A stretch of 64,000 nucleotides of DNA from CALBPI01 sp038531945 (GCA_038531945.1 JBCBBH010000003.1:62001-126000); one strand, 5' to 3'; positions 45,539 to 54,314 are shown, counted from the stretch's first letter. The notes: generated by a model from the sequence alone, not told the origin. Made by a program: numbers and translations.

Positions 45539-46717
45539 CTACTTGCCTTGATCGGACCAGCGCCACATCGGTTGATCCAAAAGGTCTTGGCCCGCGACCT
45601 GGGTCTGTCCTAGTGACTTTTCCAGATGAACGCAATTGCAGTCGTCGGCTCGCTCTAGCGCGGCGATGAGCCTCGGCGCATGCGACACAACCCACACTTG
45701 AGTGGTCTTCGATGCGCGGACGATCAAGCGGCCAAGCGCAGGTAGCAAGTCGGGATGCAAGCTCGTTTCCGGTTCGTTCAAAACCATCAGTGGCGGCGGT
45801 CGAGGTGTCAGCAGTGCGGCGACCCACAGCAGATAACGCAGCGTGCCATCGGATAGCTCGGCGGCCGACAAGGCACGCAGAAGTCCTTCTTGTTGGAACC
45901 GCAAGTGAAAACGACCATCCTCCTGCGGGTCGACCAACAAACTCGCACCGGGGAATGCATCGGTCACCGCATCGTGCAACGCGTTCGCATCACCGATTTC
46001 GACGATCGTTTGGATCGCGGCGGCAAGGTCTCGCCCGTCGTGGTGCAACACAGGCGTGCGGGTCCCAAGTTGGGGCAAACGCGCCGGCGCATCGGCGTCG
46101 GTCCGGAAGTGATCATAAAAGCGCCAACCCTTGATTTGATCGCGCATCGAAAGGATTTCCGGTGCTTGTTCCGGATCCACCGCTTCGTTGAGCATGCTCT
46201 CGAAGCTGCTGGCATGTTGTGCGATGACTTTCCAACTTCTGCCCGCGCGAACCTTGATGATCGACCCTTCTCGATCCACCGACGAACTTGCCGGCCGATG
46301 CGCGTTGCCTGCCCAAATGCACTCTCGCTTGATCTCTGGATCGAGATCAAACGCCGTCGGCCCGAGGCTACCGGGAATCGGTAGCCCTAACGAAATTGAG
46401 TAGCCAAAATCGTCGCCCGAAAAACCCAAACGTAGTCTTGCCGCTTGCTGCCTGGGTCCGCCTTGGACCGGCACGCGTCCCTCGCGCATCGCTTTCGTCA
46501 GTTTTTCGGGTCCGGCCCAAAACGTTGAGCTCAGCCCGCCCTGGCGTGCTAGCGAATTGACGACGCCGCCTTGGGCGGTTTCAGAAAGCAAGCGCAGTGC
46601 TTTGTAGAGGTTGGACTTGCCGCTGGCATTCTCGCCAGTGATGACGTTCAGCGGTCCGAAGGGGACCAGCAGATTCAACAACGAGCGATAGTTACCGACG
46701 GCGAGGGTATGGATCAT
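45539..46717 (-). CDS. AAA_21/RecF-like ATPase (COG4637-type)
   Basis: 392 residues of the ABC-type SMC/RecF-like ATPase class. Walker A GENASGKS (28-35), signature-like LSDGTLRYLLWVAALL, Walker B region PPLMVLNEPETSLHPDLLPALGRLI (Asn where Asp is usual, which I recall from this family) and a switch His in VVSHAPRLI. A coiled-coil or insert separates the two halves. Such stand-alone ATPases are often found with defence or repair partners; here the neighbour is a histidine phosphatase. The role is unknown. Confidence 0.85.
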   Translation of the reverse strand: MIHTLAVGNYRSLLNLLVPFGPLNVITGENASGKSNLYKALRLLSETAQGGVVNSLARQGGLSSTFWAGPEKLTKAMREGRVPVQGGPRQQAARLRLGFSGDDFGYSISLGLPIPGSLGPTAFDLDPEIKRECIWAGNAHRPASSSVDREGSIIKVRAGRSWKVIAQHASSFESMLNEAVDPEQAPEILSMRDQIKGWRFYDHFRTDADAPARLPQLGTRTPVLHHDGRDLAAAIQTIVEIGDANALHDAVTDAFPGASLLVDPQEDGRFHLRFQQEGLLRALSAAELSDGTLRYLLWVAALLTPRPPPLMVLNEPETSLHPDLLPALGRLIVRASKTTQVWVVSHAPRLIAALERADDCNCVHLEKSLGQTQVAGQDLLDQPMWRWSDQGK

Positions 46718-46925
46718 GTCGCAATACTACGCGATTTGGTGTCAACGACCGCTTAAAGTCGTGCGTGCGTGTCCGGTCGAGACGATCTCGGTGACGGCGC
46801 CGTTTCGTGTTTTTGCTCACTATCGTGAGATGACGCACACGTCCGGGGTTGTTGCGGCGACCGAAGCAGTGATCTATCTTCGCTCTGCCAGGTTCGACCC
46901 TTCCAGACGACACACGGTGCGACGC

Positions 46926-47468
46926 ATGAAAAGTGTTATCAAACAGCTATTTCTGGTGATCATTGGTGTAGCGATGATGTCGAATGCGGTCGCCGACGAT
47001 GAGACGACGGAACGCGATGCAACTTCTAACGAAAAGGTCATCGACGAAATCGAAGTGATTGGCCAGCGCACGCCACGTCAGTTGCAGAAGATCGTCATTG
47101 AGGCGCGTTTGGACTTCTGGGCCATGTACAACACGCTCAACGACAATCCAGATTATCGGATGACCTGCGAACGTGTCGCGAAGTCACGCAGCAACTTCAA
47201 AGAGCTGCGGTGTGTTCCGGGGTACTTCACGGATCGACTTGCGCAGATGACTCAAGAGCGATCCCTGCGCCGTGGCCCAAAGGGAGAGATCCAAATGCGC
47301 GCCCCACCGCCTAGCGAGCGAATGGTCATCGCAGTGACTCGCGAACAAAAACGCGCCGCCGATGCACATATGATCGCGCTGATCGAATCAAACCCACAAT
47401 TGCGCGACAAGTACGACGAGCTCGTTCGAGCCAATGAGGCGTATGAGCGCAGCAAGGCCGGAGACTAA
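46926..47468 (+). CDS. Periplasmic protein with TonB-box-like motif, unknown
   Basis: 180 residues from ATG 46926; the frame is open further upstream but the signal peptide (KSVIKQLFLVIIGVAMMSNAVA) begins here. After it comes DEIEVIGQRTPRQLQKIV, which resembles the TonB box and plug start of TonB-dependent receptors (EEIVVTG-R). The rest is short, with two Cys (RMTCERV, LRCVPGYF) and a charged helical C-terminus. No barrel is present. Similar small proteins occur in other gammaproteobacteria in my memory, but I have no named family. It is divergent from the AAA ATPase. Confidence 0.6.
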   Translation: MKSVIKQLFLVIIGVAMMSNAVADDETTERDATSNEKVIDEIEVIGQRTPRQLQKIVIEARLDFWAMYNTLNDNPDYRMTCERVAKSRSNFKELRCVPGYFTDRLAQMTQERSLRRGPKGEIQMRAPPPSERMVIAVTREQKRAADAHMIALIESNPQLRDKYDELVRANEAYERSKAGD

Positions 47469-47654
47469 GCGGTTGCAAGGCGCAACTCCGCATGACCGGA
47501 ACGAGGTGCAGTCAGCGAACTCCGAACTCGCTGTCGGGCTTTCGGTTTGGAGTGCCGACGGAGCGTCCAAGCAGGGTTCGAAAGTGCCTCGCTGAATGTG
47601 GAGATGTGGCGCAACTCTGTGTGATGGTCGATGTGTTGGCGCTGAGTGCGTCTC

Positions 47655-48482
47655 ATGAACTGTAGAAATTGCGGTGCCGAACTTCGATCGACAGACAAAT
47701 TCTGCCCGGCCTGCGGGCAGGGCGTCGCCGAAGGGCTTGATCGGAGTTTCTCTCATTTGCTGCGTGCGAGCCTTGAAGAGGTCACATCCGTCGATAGTCG
47801 GTTTTGGCGATCCATCAAGGCGTTGATATTTTCTCCGGGCTCGCTATCACGAGCATTCCGCGAAGGGCGACGAAGGCAGTTCTTGTCCCCGATCGGGATA
47901 TTTCTCCTCGGAAACCTGTTGTACTTTCTCGCGCCACCGTTGTCGGATCTGCAACTGCCGTTGTCCGATCAATATGAACTTCAGCCCTATCGCGTGTTGA
48001 TAACCGGTTGGGTCGACCACTACATTGCACAGTCAGGTCAATCGTTCGAAGACGTCGCACGCCTTTACGAGCTGAGAATCGCCGAGCTCGCAAAGGTGAT
48101 GGTCATCTTCATGGTGCCGCTGGTCGCGTTGGTTACGCAGGCTTTGTTTTTAGATCGTCGCTTGTACTACGCCGATCACGTGGTTATCGCGCTTCACTAC
48201 CTGGCCTTTGTACTGATTTATCTCATCTCGACGAGCGCTGTATTCTCGCTGATCTACTGGCTGGCTCCCGATGGAGTTGGTCGATATCTGCCGAGGCTCG
48301 TTCCGGTCGTTCTGTGTGGTGTGTTGATCTACGCCGCGCCGATGCTAAAGCGTGCGATGGATGTTTCCTGGTGGCGCGCGATTTTGTTCACCCCGTTGTT
48401 TGTTGTTGGATTTTTCATCGCTCATCTCACTTATCGACTATTGCAATTCACAATCGGATTCACACTGGTCACGATCACTTGA
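47655..48482 (+). CDS. DUF3667-family zinc-ribbon membrane protein
   Basis: 275 residues from the ATG at 47655. An N-terminal zinc ribbon (CRNCGAELRSTDKFCPACGQG) is followed by the DUF3667 helix (FWRSIKALIFSPGSLSRAFREGRRRQFLSP) and four to five transmembrane helices (IFLLGNLLYFLAPP, AKVMVIFMVPLVALVTQALFL, VVIALHYLAFVLIYLI, LVPVVLCGVLIYAAPM, FTPLFVVGFFIAHLTY). The function is unknown. A GTG three codons upstream is an alternative start. Confidence 0.85.
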   Translation: MNCRNCGAELRSTDKFCPACGQGVAEGLDRSFSHLLRASLEEVTSVDSRFWRSIKALIFSPGSLSRAFREGRRRQFLSPIGIFLLGNLLYFLAPPLSDLQLPLSDQYELQPYRVLITGWVDHYIAQSGQSFEDVARLYELRIAELAKVMVIFMVPLVALVTQALFLDRRLYYADHVVIALHYLAFVLIYLISTSAVFSLIYWLAPDGVGRYLPRLVPVVLCGVLIYAAPMLKRAMDVSWWRAILFTPLFVVGFFIAHLTYRLLQFTIGFTLVTIT

Positions 48483-48542
48483 TGCTTCCTAATCGAGAAC
48501 CTCTGGCAGAATAGGCGAGGTGCGATTAGCCTGGAGACCAGC

Positions 48543-48920
48543 ATGCCCGATTACCCTCAGTCGTTTGACTACATGATGGCCGCGTGGAATGAGTCGGATT
48601 CGTCGAAGGTCCGCGAACAGTTGGAAAAAGCGTTGGCGCCCGATGTTCGTTTCGTGGATCCCACGATCGATGTCACGGGTATCGATGGTTTCGAAGCGAA
48701 CGTACACGAGGTGCACTCAAGAATTCCCGGCTGTGTATATTCGCGCGCCAGCGCAGTTGATTCGCAACATGGATTTCATCGCTACCATTGGGCGATCCAC
48801 GATGCGGCCGGAAAATTGGTTTTGCCGGGGTTCGACGTCGTCGAAACGAACGAGGTGGGGTTGGTGACCTGCGTCATCGGTTTTTTCGGTGAGCTGAAAA
48901 GGGTTTCGCCGGAAGCGTAA
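48543..48920 (+). CDS. SnoaL-like/NTF2-fold protein
   Basis: 125 residues of the cone-shaped NTF2-like fold. The pattern is an N-terminal helix (YMMAAWNESDSSKVREQLEKAL), the PDVRFVDP strand common to SnoaL proteins, GIDGFEANVHEVHSRIPG and a C-terminal beta sheet (GFHRYHWAIHDAAGK, then GFDVVETNEVG). Possible isomerase, hydratase or ligand-binding role; substrate unknown. It lies six bases ahead of the AraC regulator and is probably co-transcribed with it. Confidence 0.8.
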   Translation: MPDYPQSFDYMMAAWNESDSSKVREQLEKALAPDVRFVDPTIDVTGIDGFEANVHEVHSRIPGCVYSRASAVDSQHGFHRYHWAIHDAAGKLVLPGFDVVETNEVGLVTCVIGFFGELKRVSPEA

Positions 48921-48926
48921 GCAAGT

Positions 48927-49973
48927 ATGTCGATGCAATTACTCGATGCGTTGGTACGGTTCGCGACGGTTGGCCTGCTGCTGAACCTGGCACTCCAGGC
49001 GTTGTTGTCCCGTTCGAACCTGCTGGTTATGAGAGTCGGCACGGCGCTGCTCGTCAGCATCTCCGCCGTACTGGTCAACTCATCGAGCTATGCAATCAGC
49101 GATTCCACTAGATTTGTTCTCAAGGTCCTCGAGACGCCGAATGTAGGTCTCCTGTGGTGGTTCGGTCTCGCCCTATTCAAGGATGACTTCAAACTTCAGC
49201 CTGTGCATTGGCTAGGTATGGTCCTGGCATGCGCTATCGGGTTTTCTATCCGTATGCGGTATTTCGGATGGAGCCTGCCCGCCTCAGAGTTGCAGTGGGC
49301 GTACATGCTGTCCTTCGGACTAATGGGGCATTTATTGTGGTCGGTTTTGAGTGAGGCCAGAGGTGATTTACTGACTCGTCGTCGCTCGGCGCGATTTTGG
49401 GCGGTGGCGGTCTTTGCGCTTTCAAGTATCGCAATGGCTGTGGCGGAGATTACTCTGCCGCACGAGGCCCAGTCGTTCATTCGTGCCGCGAGTTTGTTGC
49501 CGATCGCAATTGTCGGCACCGTGTGGATGACCACCTTGCAAATTGACAGGGTTTCTTTTGCTGACTCAGTCAGCGATCGGTCGCTTCAAGTGGCCCGGAA
49601 AGATAGCACCGCTGATGACTCATTGGCACGCGAGCTCGATCGAGCGATGAGTGAGGAGCGTCTCTACTTGCAGCAAGGTCTTACAGTGGCGAAGTTGGCG
49701 GACTTTATTGGCGTACCGGAGCACCGGCTTCGCGCCCACATTAATAGTCAGACCGGTTTTCGAAATTTCTCTGCCTACATTAATCATCATAGAGTTCAGG
49801 CCGCCAAAGCTGCGCTCAGCGACCCGAATCGGACTAAAGATGGCATTCTCGGAATCGCGCTGGATTCTGGCTTTTCCTCCCTTCCAACGTTCAACCGAGT
49901 CTTCAAATCAATGGAAGGTCTGACGCCGTCCGATTTTCGTCAAAGCAATCCGTCAAGTGCTGAGGTCGACTAG
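48927..49973 (+). CDS. Membrane-anchored AraC-family regulator
   Basis: 348 residues. The N-terminal half has about seven hydrophobic segments (VGLLLNLALQALL, VGTALLVSISAVLV, GLLWWFGLALF, WLGMVLACAIGFSI and others), like the 7TM-AraC sensors. The C-terminal HTH_18 domain (about 240-345: VAKLADFIGVPEHRLRAHINSQTGFRNFSAYINHHRVQ, then ILGIALDSGFSSLPTFNRVFK and GLTPSDFRQS) binds DNA. It is a one-component membrane sensor. The SnoaL-like gene just upstream and the serine hydrolase downstream are candidate targets. Confidence 0.88.
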   Translation: MSMQLLDALVRFATVGLLLNLALQALLSRSNLLVMRVGTALLVSISAVLVNSSSYAISDSTRFVLKVLETPNVGLLWWFGLALFKDDFKLQPVHWLGMVLACAIGFSIRMRYFGWSLPASELQWAYMLSFGLMGHLLWSVLSEARGDLLTRRRSARFWAVAVFALSSIAMAVAEITLPHEAQSFIRAASLLPIAIVGTVWMTTLQIDRVSFADSVSDRSLQVARKDSTADDSLARELDRAMSEERLYLQQGLTVAKLADFIGVPEHRLRAHINSQTGFRNFSAYINHHRVQAAKAALSDPNRTKDGILGIALDSGFSSLPTFNRVFKSMEGLTPSDFRQSNPSSAEVD

Positions 49974-50096
49974 ATTCTCAATTCTGAAAAACATGCCTCA
50001 GATTCGAAATTGAGGGGTGTTTTCCACAACTGAGGCGATCCAGTCGGTTGGTTCTTGCCATGCTCCGTGTCGAAATTCACTTGACTGGAGCCCCCG

Positions 50097-51212
50097 ATGA
50101 AAGACCTCATACCCGCGCTGCTGTTTGCGTTGACGTGTAGCCTGAGTGCTCATGCACAACCGGCAGATAGCCCGTTCCAGGATGAACAGACGATAGAACT
50201 CGCCAGCGGCGTCGTGATGCCTGCCAGTGAACTGGAGACTCTGATACAGGCTGCAATGGCAGCTACGACAACACCCGGTGCTGCTATTGCGGTAGTCAAT
50301 GATGGCGAAGTCGTCTACGAGAGTACATTCGGCGTTGAGCATGTTGGTACAAAAGCGCCGTTGACCACGCGATCTGTGTTCGAGGCGGCCTCGCTGTCGA
50401 AACCGTTATTTGGTTTTCTGGCGATGACTTTTGTCCAAGACGGGTTGCTCGATCTCGACCGGCCATTGCATGAGTATCTTCCAAACCCGGATTTCCCCGA
50501 CGATGAACGCTATCGGCGAATCACCGCCCGGCATGTTCTGGCGCATCAGACCGGGTTACCGAACTGGCGTGATGATAACCCTGAGCTCGGACTAGCATTG
50601 AAATTCACGCCAGGGGAGGGCTTCTTCTATTCGGGCGAGGGCTACGAGTATCTGGCCGAAGTGCTCGCGCATTTAGCGCAAACCAATGATGCAGGCTTGG
50701 AGGCATTGTTCCAGGAACGTATTGCTCAGCCGCTCGGGATGACGCGTACCACGTTCATCGCGACTCGCGAGCAACTGTGTGCCCGAGCGACACCTCATAT
50801 CGACGGCAAAACCATCCGCCTAAAGCCCCAAGACCCGACATTCGGTGCGGCGTATTCGGTGCATACCGATGCGGGCGACTACATTCGTTTTGGGCTTGGT
50901 TTGATCAGTGGTCAGGTTCTCGATCGAGAGAGCTATGCTCAATATTTGGAGGCCCAGAATTCGCCGATTCCGGCCGACGACCCCGGGCGAGCTTACGGTC
51001 TGTCGGATTGGGCTCTCGGTTTTTCCATCTATGATCTCCCGTTCGGACGGTTCTATTCGCACGGCGGAAACAACCCTGGGTACTCCAGCATGTTCTTTGT
51101 GAACCCCGAGCGTCGGTGGGCGGCCGTCATTTTCACAAACGCGAACCAAGCGAACGATTTTTTGTTAACGATCGCGGCGAGATTGGGCGGTCTTGACGGC
51201 TATCAACCGTAG
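50097..51212 (+). CDS. Class-C-like serine hydrolase (beta-lactamase/esterase family)
   Basis: 371 residues with a signal peptide (LIPALLFALTCSLSAHA). Ser-x-x-Lys is SLSK in EAASLSKPLFGF, the second motif is YSG in GFFYSGEGYEY (Tyr base), and the third HGG in SHGGNNPGYSSMF, where class C enzymes have KTG. It is more likely an esterase or D-aminopeptidase-like hydrolase than a true beta-lactamase. A hairpin terminator at 51309-51342 follows. It is separated from the AraC gene by 123 bases. Confidence 0.85.
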   Translation: MKDLIPALLFALTCSLSAHAQPADSPFQDEQTIELASGVVMPASELETLIQAAMAATTTPGAAIAVVNDGEVVYESTFGVEHVGTKAPLTTRSVFEAASLSKPLFGFLAMTFVQDGLLDLDRPLHEYLPNPDFPDDERYRRITARHVLAHQTGLPNWRDDNPELGLALKFTPGEGFFYSGEGYEYLAEVLAHLAQTNDAGLEALFQERIAQPLGMTRTTFIATREQLCARATPHIDGKTIRLKPQDPTFGAAYSVHTDAGDYIRFGLGLISGQVLDRESYAQYLEAQNSPIPADDPGRAYGLSDWALGFSIYDLPFGRFYSHGGNNPGYSSMFFVNPERRWAAVIFTNANQANDFLLTIAARLGGLDGYQP

Positions 51213-51308
51213 TGGTGCTGCTCGGTGTTGCGACGCGCAGATTGAATACACGGATTGGGATCAGGTTGATCGGTTCGCCGATCGGTGCGCACACATGTAA
51301 GGCACAGA

Positions 51309-51342
51309 GAAAGACCGCAGCTCATTCGAGCTGCGGTCTTTC
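51309..51342. terminator. Bidirectional hairpin between convergent genes
   Basis: Perfect 15-base stem (GAAAGACCGCAGCTC and its complement) with an ATTC loop, lying between the serine hydrolase and the convergent PEGA lipoprotein. There is no long U-tract, but the symmetric A/T ends serve both strands. Confidence 0.8.
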
Positions 51343-51388
51343 AAGTAGCTATCGTACCTCGTGAAAGTTCGCAAGGTCAGGATGATCG

Positions 51389-51856
51389 CTAGTCAGTAGC
51401 CAGCTGTCCGATCAGCTCCCATGATGCTTTCGGCTCCAGCGTGACGAATACATACAGTCCGTCAGTGTCAGTTTCCACGCGGGCGTTACCTTCACTGAGT
51501 TCTGCATTGACTTGCTCAGGGGTCAATTTGTAGAAACTCCCGGTCACCACATCAATCGCGCATCCGATCAAACCCCCCAGAATTATGTTGCCCCAAAACC
51601 AACCGCTGGTGGTCCTTGTGAGTGTCGTCTCGTAGGTTGTGTAACCGTCGAGCTCGATTTTGATAACGTGTTCATCCTTACGCGCGAGCGTCGCCGTCAC
51701 GGGGGTCTGTCCGAGCATCCGACCATTGGAGGTCACTGTGGCGTTACTTGGGTTGCTCGAAATTTCGACCTCCTGGCTAGGGCCGTGAATGATCGAGGCG
51801 CACCCGCTCAACAGCGTAAGTGCGGCAGCCAGTACAGTCAAAGAGAGTCTTTTCAT
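51389..51856 (-). CDS. PEGA-domain lipoprotein
   Basis: 155 residues from the ATG at 51854-51856, which has GGAGAAAC upstream. Lipobox LSGC in LTLLSGCASIIHGPSQ. The PEGA-type beta domain (VEISSNPSNATVTSNGRMLGQTPVTATL, then HVIKIELDGYTTYETTL) is followed by a hydrophobic hairpin (SGWFWGNIILGGLIGCAIDVVTGSFYKLTPEQV), a pattern common in small outer-envelope lipoproteins of this class. The role is unknown. Convergent with the serine hydrolase. Confidence 0.85.
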   Translation of the reverse strand: MKRLSLTVLAAALTLLSGCASIIHGPSQEVEISSNPSNATVTSNGRMLGQTPVTATLARKDEHVIKIELDGYTTYETTLTRTTSGWFWGNIILGGLIGCAIDVVTGSFYKLTPEQVNAELSEGNARVETDTDGLYVFVTLEPKASWELIGQLATD

Positions 51857-52072
51857 TGTTGTTTCTCCACAAGCGTTAATAGGAATTACACGAGGTGCCA
51901 ATGCTGGGTGGTATCCCGCTTTTTCTTGCGGCGCAGTCTATCGACTTCCGCAGGACTCAGGTAGGAATTGATCGGCAGATTTGGTGTTCGCTGAGATGCA
52001 GATGATTGGGTCCATGAGTCTGGCGCACAGTGCCGAGGTTTGGACAATTGACAAAACATCGAGATATAGCTA

Positions 52073-52093
52073 TACATCTATATGTGAATCAGT
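52073..52093 (+). promoter_or_regulatory. Shared operator-like motif, copy 1 (before the ArsR gene)
   Basis: TACATCT-AT-ATGTGAATCAGT, 19 of 21 bases identical to 55587-55607. Its core ACAT-N4-ATGT is palindromic. It ends two bases before the chosen ATG of the ArsR-type gene, next to the AT-rich GATATAGCTATA, so autorepression is likely. Confidence 0.55.
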
Positions 52094-52095
52094 TG

Positions 52096-52377
52096 ATGAA
52101 AGCGCTCAACGATGAGAGCCGCAGGCGAATCGTCGAGATGCTCCGAGAAGAATCGTTGTCGGTCTCGGAGTTGCTCGAAGCGTTCGACTTTTCACAACCG
52201 ACGTTGTCCGCGCATTTGTCAGTTCTGAAAGAGGCGGATCTGGTGCACGCCGAGCGACATGGCCGGCGCGTGATCTATCACTTGAAGTTGTCGGTGCTGG
52301 AAGATGCCATTCTCGCGTTGTCAGCCCGATTCAGACTCGACCTCAATCCAAAAAAACTTGGAAAAGCCACATCATGA
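52096..52377 (+). CDS. ArsR-type HTH regulator (SdpR-like autorepressor)
   Basis: 93 residues from ATG 52096, an open frame also existing upstream. Winged-helix ArsR pattern: MKALNDESRRRIVEMLREESLSVSELLEAFDFSQPTLSAHLSVLKEADLVHAERHGRRVIYHL. No metal-binding Cys cluster, so it is probably not a metal sensor. It overlaps the next gene by four bases (ATGA). The pair resembles the Bacillus SdpR/SdpI arrangement, in which SdpR represses its own operon until SdpI signals. The operator is the palindrome just upstream. Confidence 0.85.
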   Translation: MKALNDESRRRIVEMLREESLSVSELLEAFDFSQPTLSAHLSVLKEADLVHAERHGRRVIYHLKLSVLEDAILALSARFRLDLNPKKLGKATS

Positions 52378-52754
52378 ACAGTATTCGAAGCGCATTGGTG
52401 GTCGCAGGTTTGATCCTTGTAGGTACATGGATCATCACGTTCAGCGGTTGGATCGATCCAGCGTTTGCTGCCCAAGGCCGTTTTCAAGGTTTGATTATCG
52501 GCCTGATCGTCGCCTGGAGTGGCAACGCATTGCCAAAGCGTTTGGCTGAAGAAAAACGCGCTTGCCTGGCTCGCGCAGGCTACAAGAAACGGCAGCGGAT
52601 TGGTTTGGCGTTCGTGCTCGGTGGTGCCGGCTATTCGTTGGCTTGGCTCGCGGCGCCGATTGATATCGCCGCGCCGCTCGCCATCACGTCGATGCTGCTC
52701 GCATTGGCGATTGTTGCGTTGATCGTTAAAGCATCGGCGAAACCACTCGCTTGA
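52374..52754 (+). CDS. SdpI-like membrane protein
   Basis: 126 residues. Four hydrophobic segments (SALVVAGLILVGTWIITFSG, GLIIGLIVAWSGNALPK, IGLAFVLGGAGYSLAWLAA, ITSMLLALAIVALIV). The GNALPKRL motif matches the SdpI-type GNYLPK signature. The family includes immunity proteins to toxic peptides, but most members lack a known toxin partner, and none is seen here. It is translationally coupled to the ArsR-like gene, so a repressor-sensor role for the membrane protein is plausible. Confidence 0.7.
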   Translation: MNSIRSALVVAGLILVGTWIITFSGWIDPAFAAQGRFQGLIIGLIVAWSGNALPKRLAEEKRACLARAGYKKRQRIGLAFVLGGAGYSLAWLAAPIDIAAPLAITSMLLALAIVALIVKASAKPLA

Positions 52755-52871
52755 TCTAGACCGCAAGCGCGTGATCTGCGCCCCAGGTTAGGTAACGCTG
52801 CGCTCCGGTCTCGCGTATTCTTGGTGCTCGAAGTCTTACGGCGAATCCGTCTTGGATAGCATGGAGCCCCA

Positions 52872-53516
52872 ATGGAAGCGATTGACGTGTATTGGTCTTT
52901 TCGTAGTCCTTATTCCTACCTAGCGACCCCGGAGCTTTTGCAGCTCGCGGATGACTATGACGTCGAAGTCAACTTGCGCGTGGTGTTGCCGATCGCAGTT
53001 CGCGCAAAGGGCAAGCTGTTCAATGCTTCCAATCGCAAGCCGGCAATGTATATCGTCATGGATAGCATCCGCCGAGCAGCGTTTCTCGGTATGGAAATGC
53101 ACTTTCCGCCAGTTCCGGATCCGGTAGTGCAAAACTACGAGACTTTCGAGGTTGCAGAGGATCAACCGCTGATTATGCGATTGTCCAGGTTGGGTGTAGA
53201 GGCGCAACGACGCAGTAAAGGCATAGCCTTCGCGAAAGCTGTGTCGCACCTCATTTACGGTGGCACACAAAACTGGGACGAGGGGTCGCACCTCCGCGAC
53301 GCCGTTGCGCCCACCGGTCTCGACCTCGACGATATGGACCAGATCATTGCTGATGGCGATCACGCAGAAGAAATTGAGCGCAACCACGCCGGACTTGAAG
53401 CGGCCGGGCACTGGGGCGTGCCCACAATGGTCGTCCGTGGTGAGCCATTCTTCGGTCAGGATCGAATCGAATTGCTTCGCTGGCGTCTGGATCAGTTTGG
53501 ACTGCAGAAGAAATAG
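52872..53516 (+). CDS. 2-Hydroxychromene-2-carboxylate isomerase-like (DsbA-fold, kappa-GST)
   Basis: 214 residues. N-terminal thioredoxin fold with Ser replacing the catalytic Cys: DVYWSFRSPYSYLATPEL. A helical insert follows, and the C-terminal strand GHWGVPTMVVRGEPFFGQDRIELLRWRL is typical of the HCCA isomerase/kappa-GST family. Substrate-specific residues are not obvious; it may act in glutathione-dependent isomerisation of aromatic compounds. AUG start with TGGAGC just ahead. Monocistronic. Confidence 0.88.
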   Translation: MEAIDVYWSFRSPYSYLATPELLQLADDYDVEVNLRVVLPIAVRAKGKLFNASNRKPAMYIVMDSIRRAAFLGMEMHFPPVPDPVVQNYETFEVAEDQPLIMRLSRLGVEAQRRSKGIAFAKAVSHLIYGGTQNWDEGSHLRDAVAPTGLDLDDMDQIIADGDHAEEIERNHAGLEAAGHWGVPTMVVRGEPFFGQDRIELLRWRLDQFGLQKK

Positions 53517-53580
53517 TCAAACTCAATCTGAGCGGTTCTCGTTTCTTTAAGCGCCAGTACTCTAAAGTGGGAGATACGTT

Positions 53581-53901
53581 TTGATCGCTACTATTCTATC
53601 GACACTCATCGTCTTTGGTGTGCTCAAGGCGCTGCCTGCGACCAAAGAAATTGGTGGGGACGTCGCCATTACCGCAGTCGTGGGTCCGGCGATCATGATC
53701 TTCCTGGTCGGCGTGCTGGTGGGAACGTTTGGTCTTCCGCTGGCTGTCTCGTTTCTTAGCCTTTTCCTCTACTTTGTGGTTCCTTTTTTCTGGTTGAAGG
53801 TGGGCCTCAACCAACCGAGCTCTGTAGCGGCGCTGGTGGGTGGTGTCGTACTGATTGTCGCCGTGGTTGTGCAGTATGGGTTCGCTGCGTTAGCGCTGTA
53901 G
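53581..53901 (+). CDS. Small integral membrane protein, unknown
   Basis: 106 residues, TTG start after GGGAGA. Three hydrophobic segments (ATILSTLIVFGVLKALPA, VVGPAIMIFLVGVLVGTFGLPLAVSFLSLFLYFVVPFFWL, VAALVGGVVLIVAVVVQYGFAALAL). No family recognised. Part of a run of small membrane genes on this strand, 14 bases before the next one. Confidence 0.5.
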   Translation: MIATILSTLIVFGVLKALPATKEIGGDVAITAVVGPAIMIFLVGVLVGTFGLPLAVSFLSLFLYFVVPFFWLKVGLNQPSSVAALVGGVVLIVAVVVQYGFAALAL

Positions 53902-53915
53902 TCGCAAAGGTTGGA

Positions 53916-54314
53916 GTGTTGAGAGCAGTAAAAGACAGCGTCTTCTATCTTGGTATCGGTTTTCTCTTCACGCACGAGCTGGATGCTATGCCAAATCATG
54001 AGTGGCGAGTACTACCGCTGCTCCGAGCGCTTGAGGACTCAGTTGGCGAGCCGGTGTTCGTCGTTGCCCACGTACCGTTGTTTGCGATTGTCATTGCTCT
54101 GGTTGCGAGTTTGAATGCTAAGAGACGGACAGTGTCACGCATCATCGTGTCTGCGTTCCTGGTCGTTCACGTGCTTCTGCATTGGCTTTTCTCTGGTGAC
54201 CCCCACTACGACTTCAACTCCTTGCTATCGTCTGTTCTGATTTTCGGGGCGGGTATCTGCGGCGCGGCGTATCTGCTTTTAGAGTGGCGCGCCGGCGACA
54301 CAGTCGACAGTTGA
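53916..54314 (+). CDS. Four-helix membrane protein with HELDAM motif (possibly DUF6713)
   Basis: 132 residues. After a short N-terminus, FYLGIGFLFTHELDAMPNHEWRVLPL contains the conserved His-Glu-Leu-Asp and HEWR motifs of a small membrane family. Further segments are VVAHVPLFAIVIALVASL, IIVSAFLVVHVLLHWLF and LLSSVLIFGAGICGAAYLLL. The function is unknown. The start is a GTG (53916) or the TTG one codon later. It is probably co-transcribed with the previous gene. Confidence 0.55.
   Translation: MLRAVKDSVFYLGIGFLFTHELDAMPNHEWRVLPLLRALEDSVGEPVFVVAHVPLFAIVIALVASLNAKRRTVSRIIVSAFLVVHVLLHWLFSGDPHYDFNSLLSSVLIFGAGICGAAYLLLEWRAGDTVDS

Noticed and set aside
50097..51212. True class C beta-lactamase
   Set aside because: The third motif is HGG, not KTG, and no ampR-like neighbour is present; a general serine hydrolase is the safer call.
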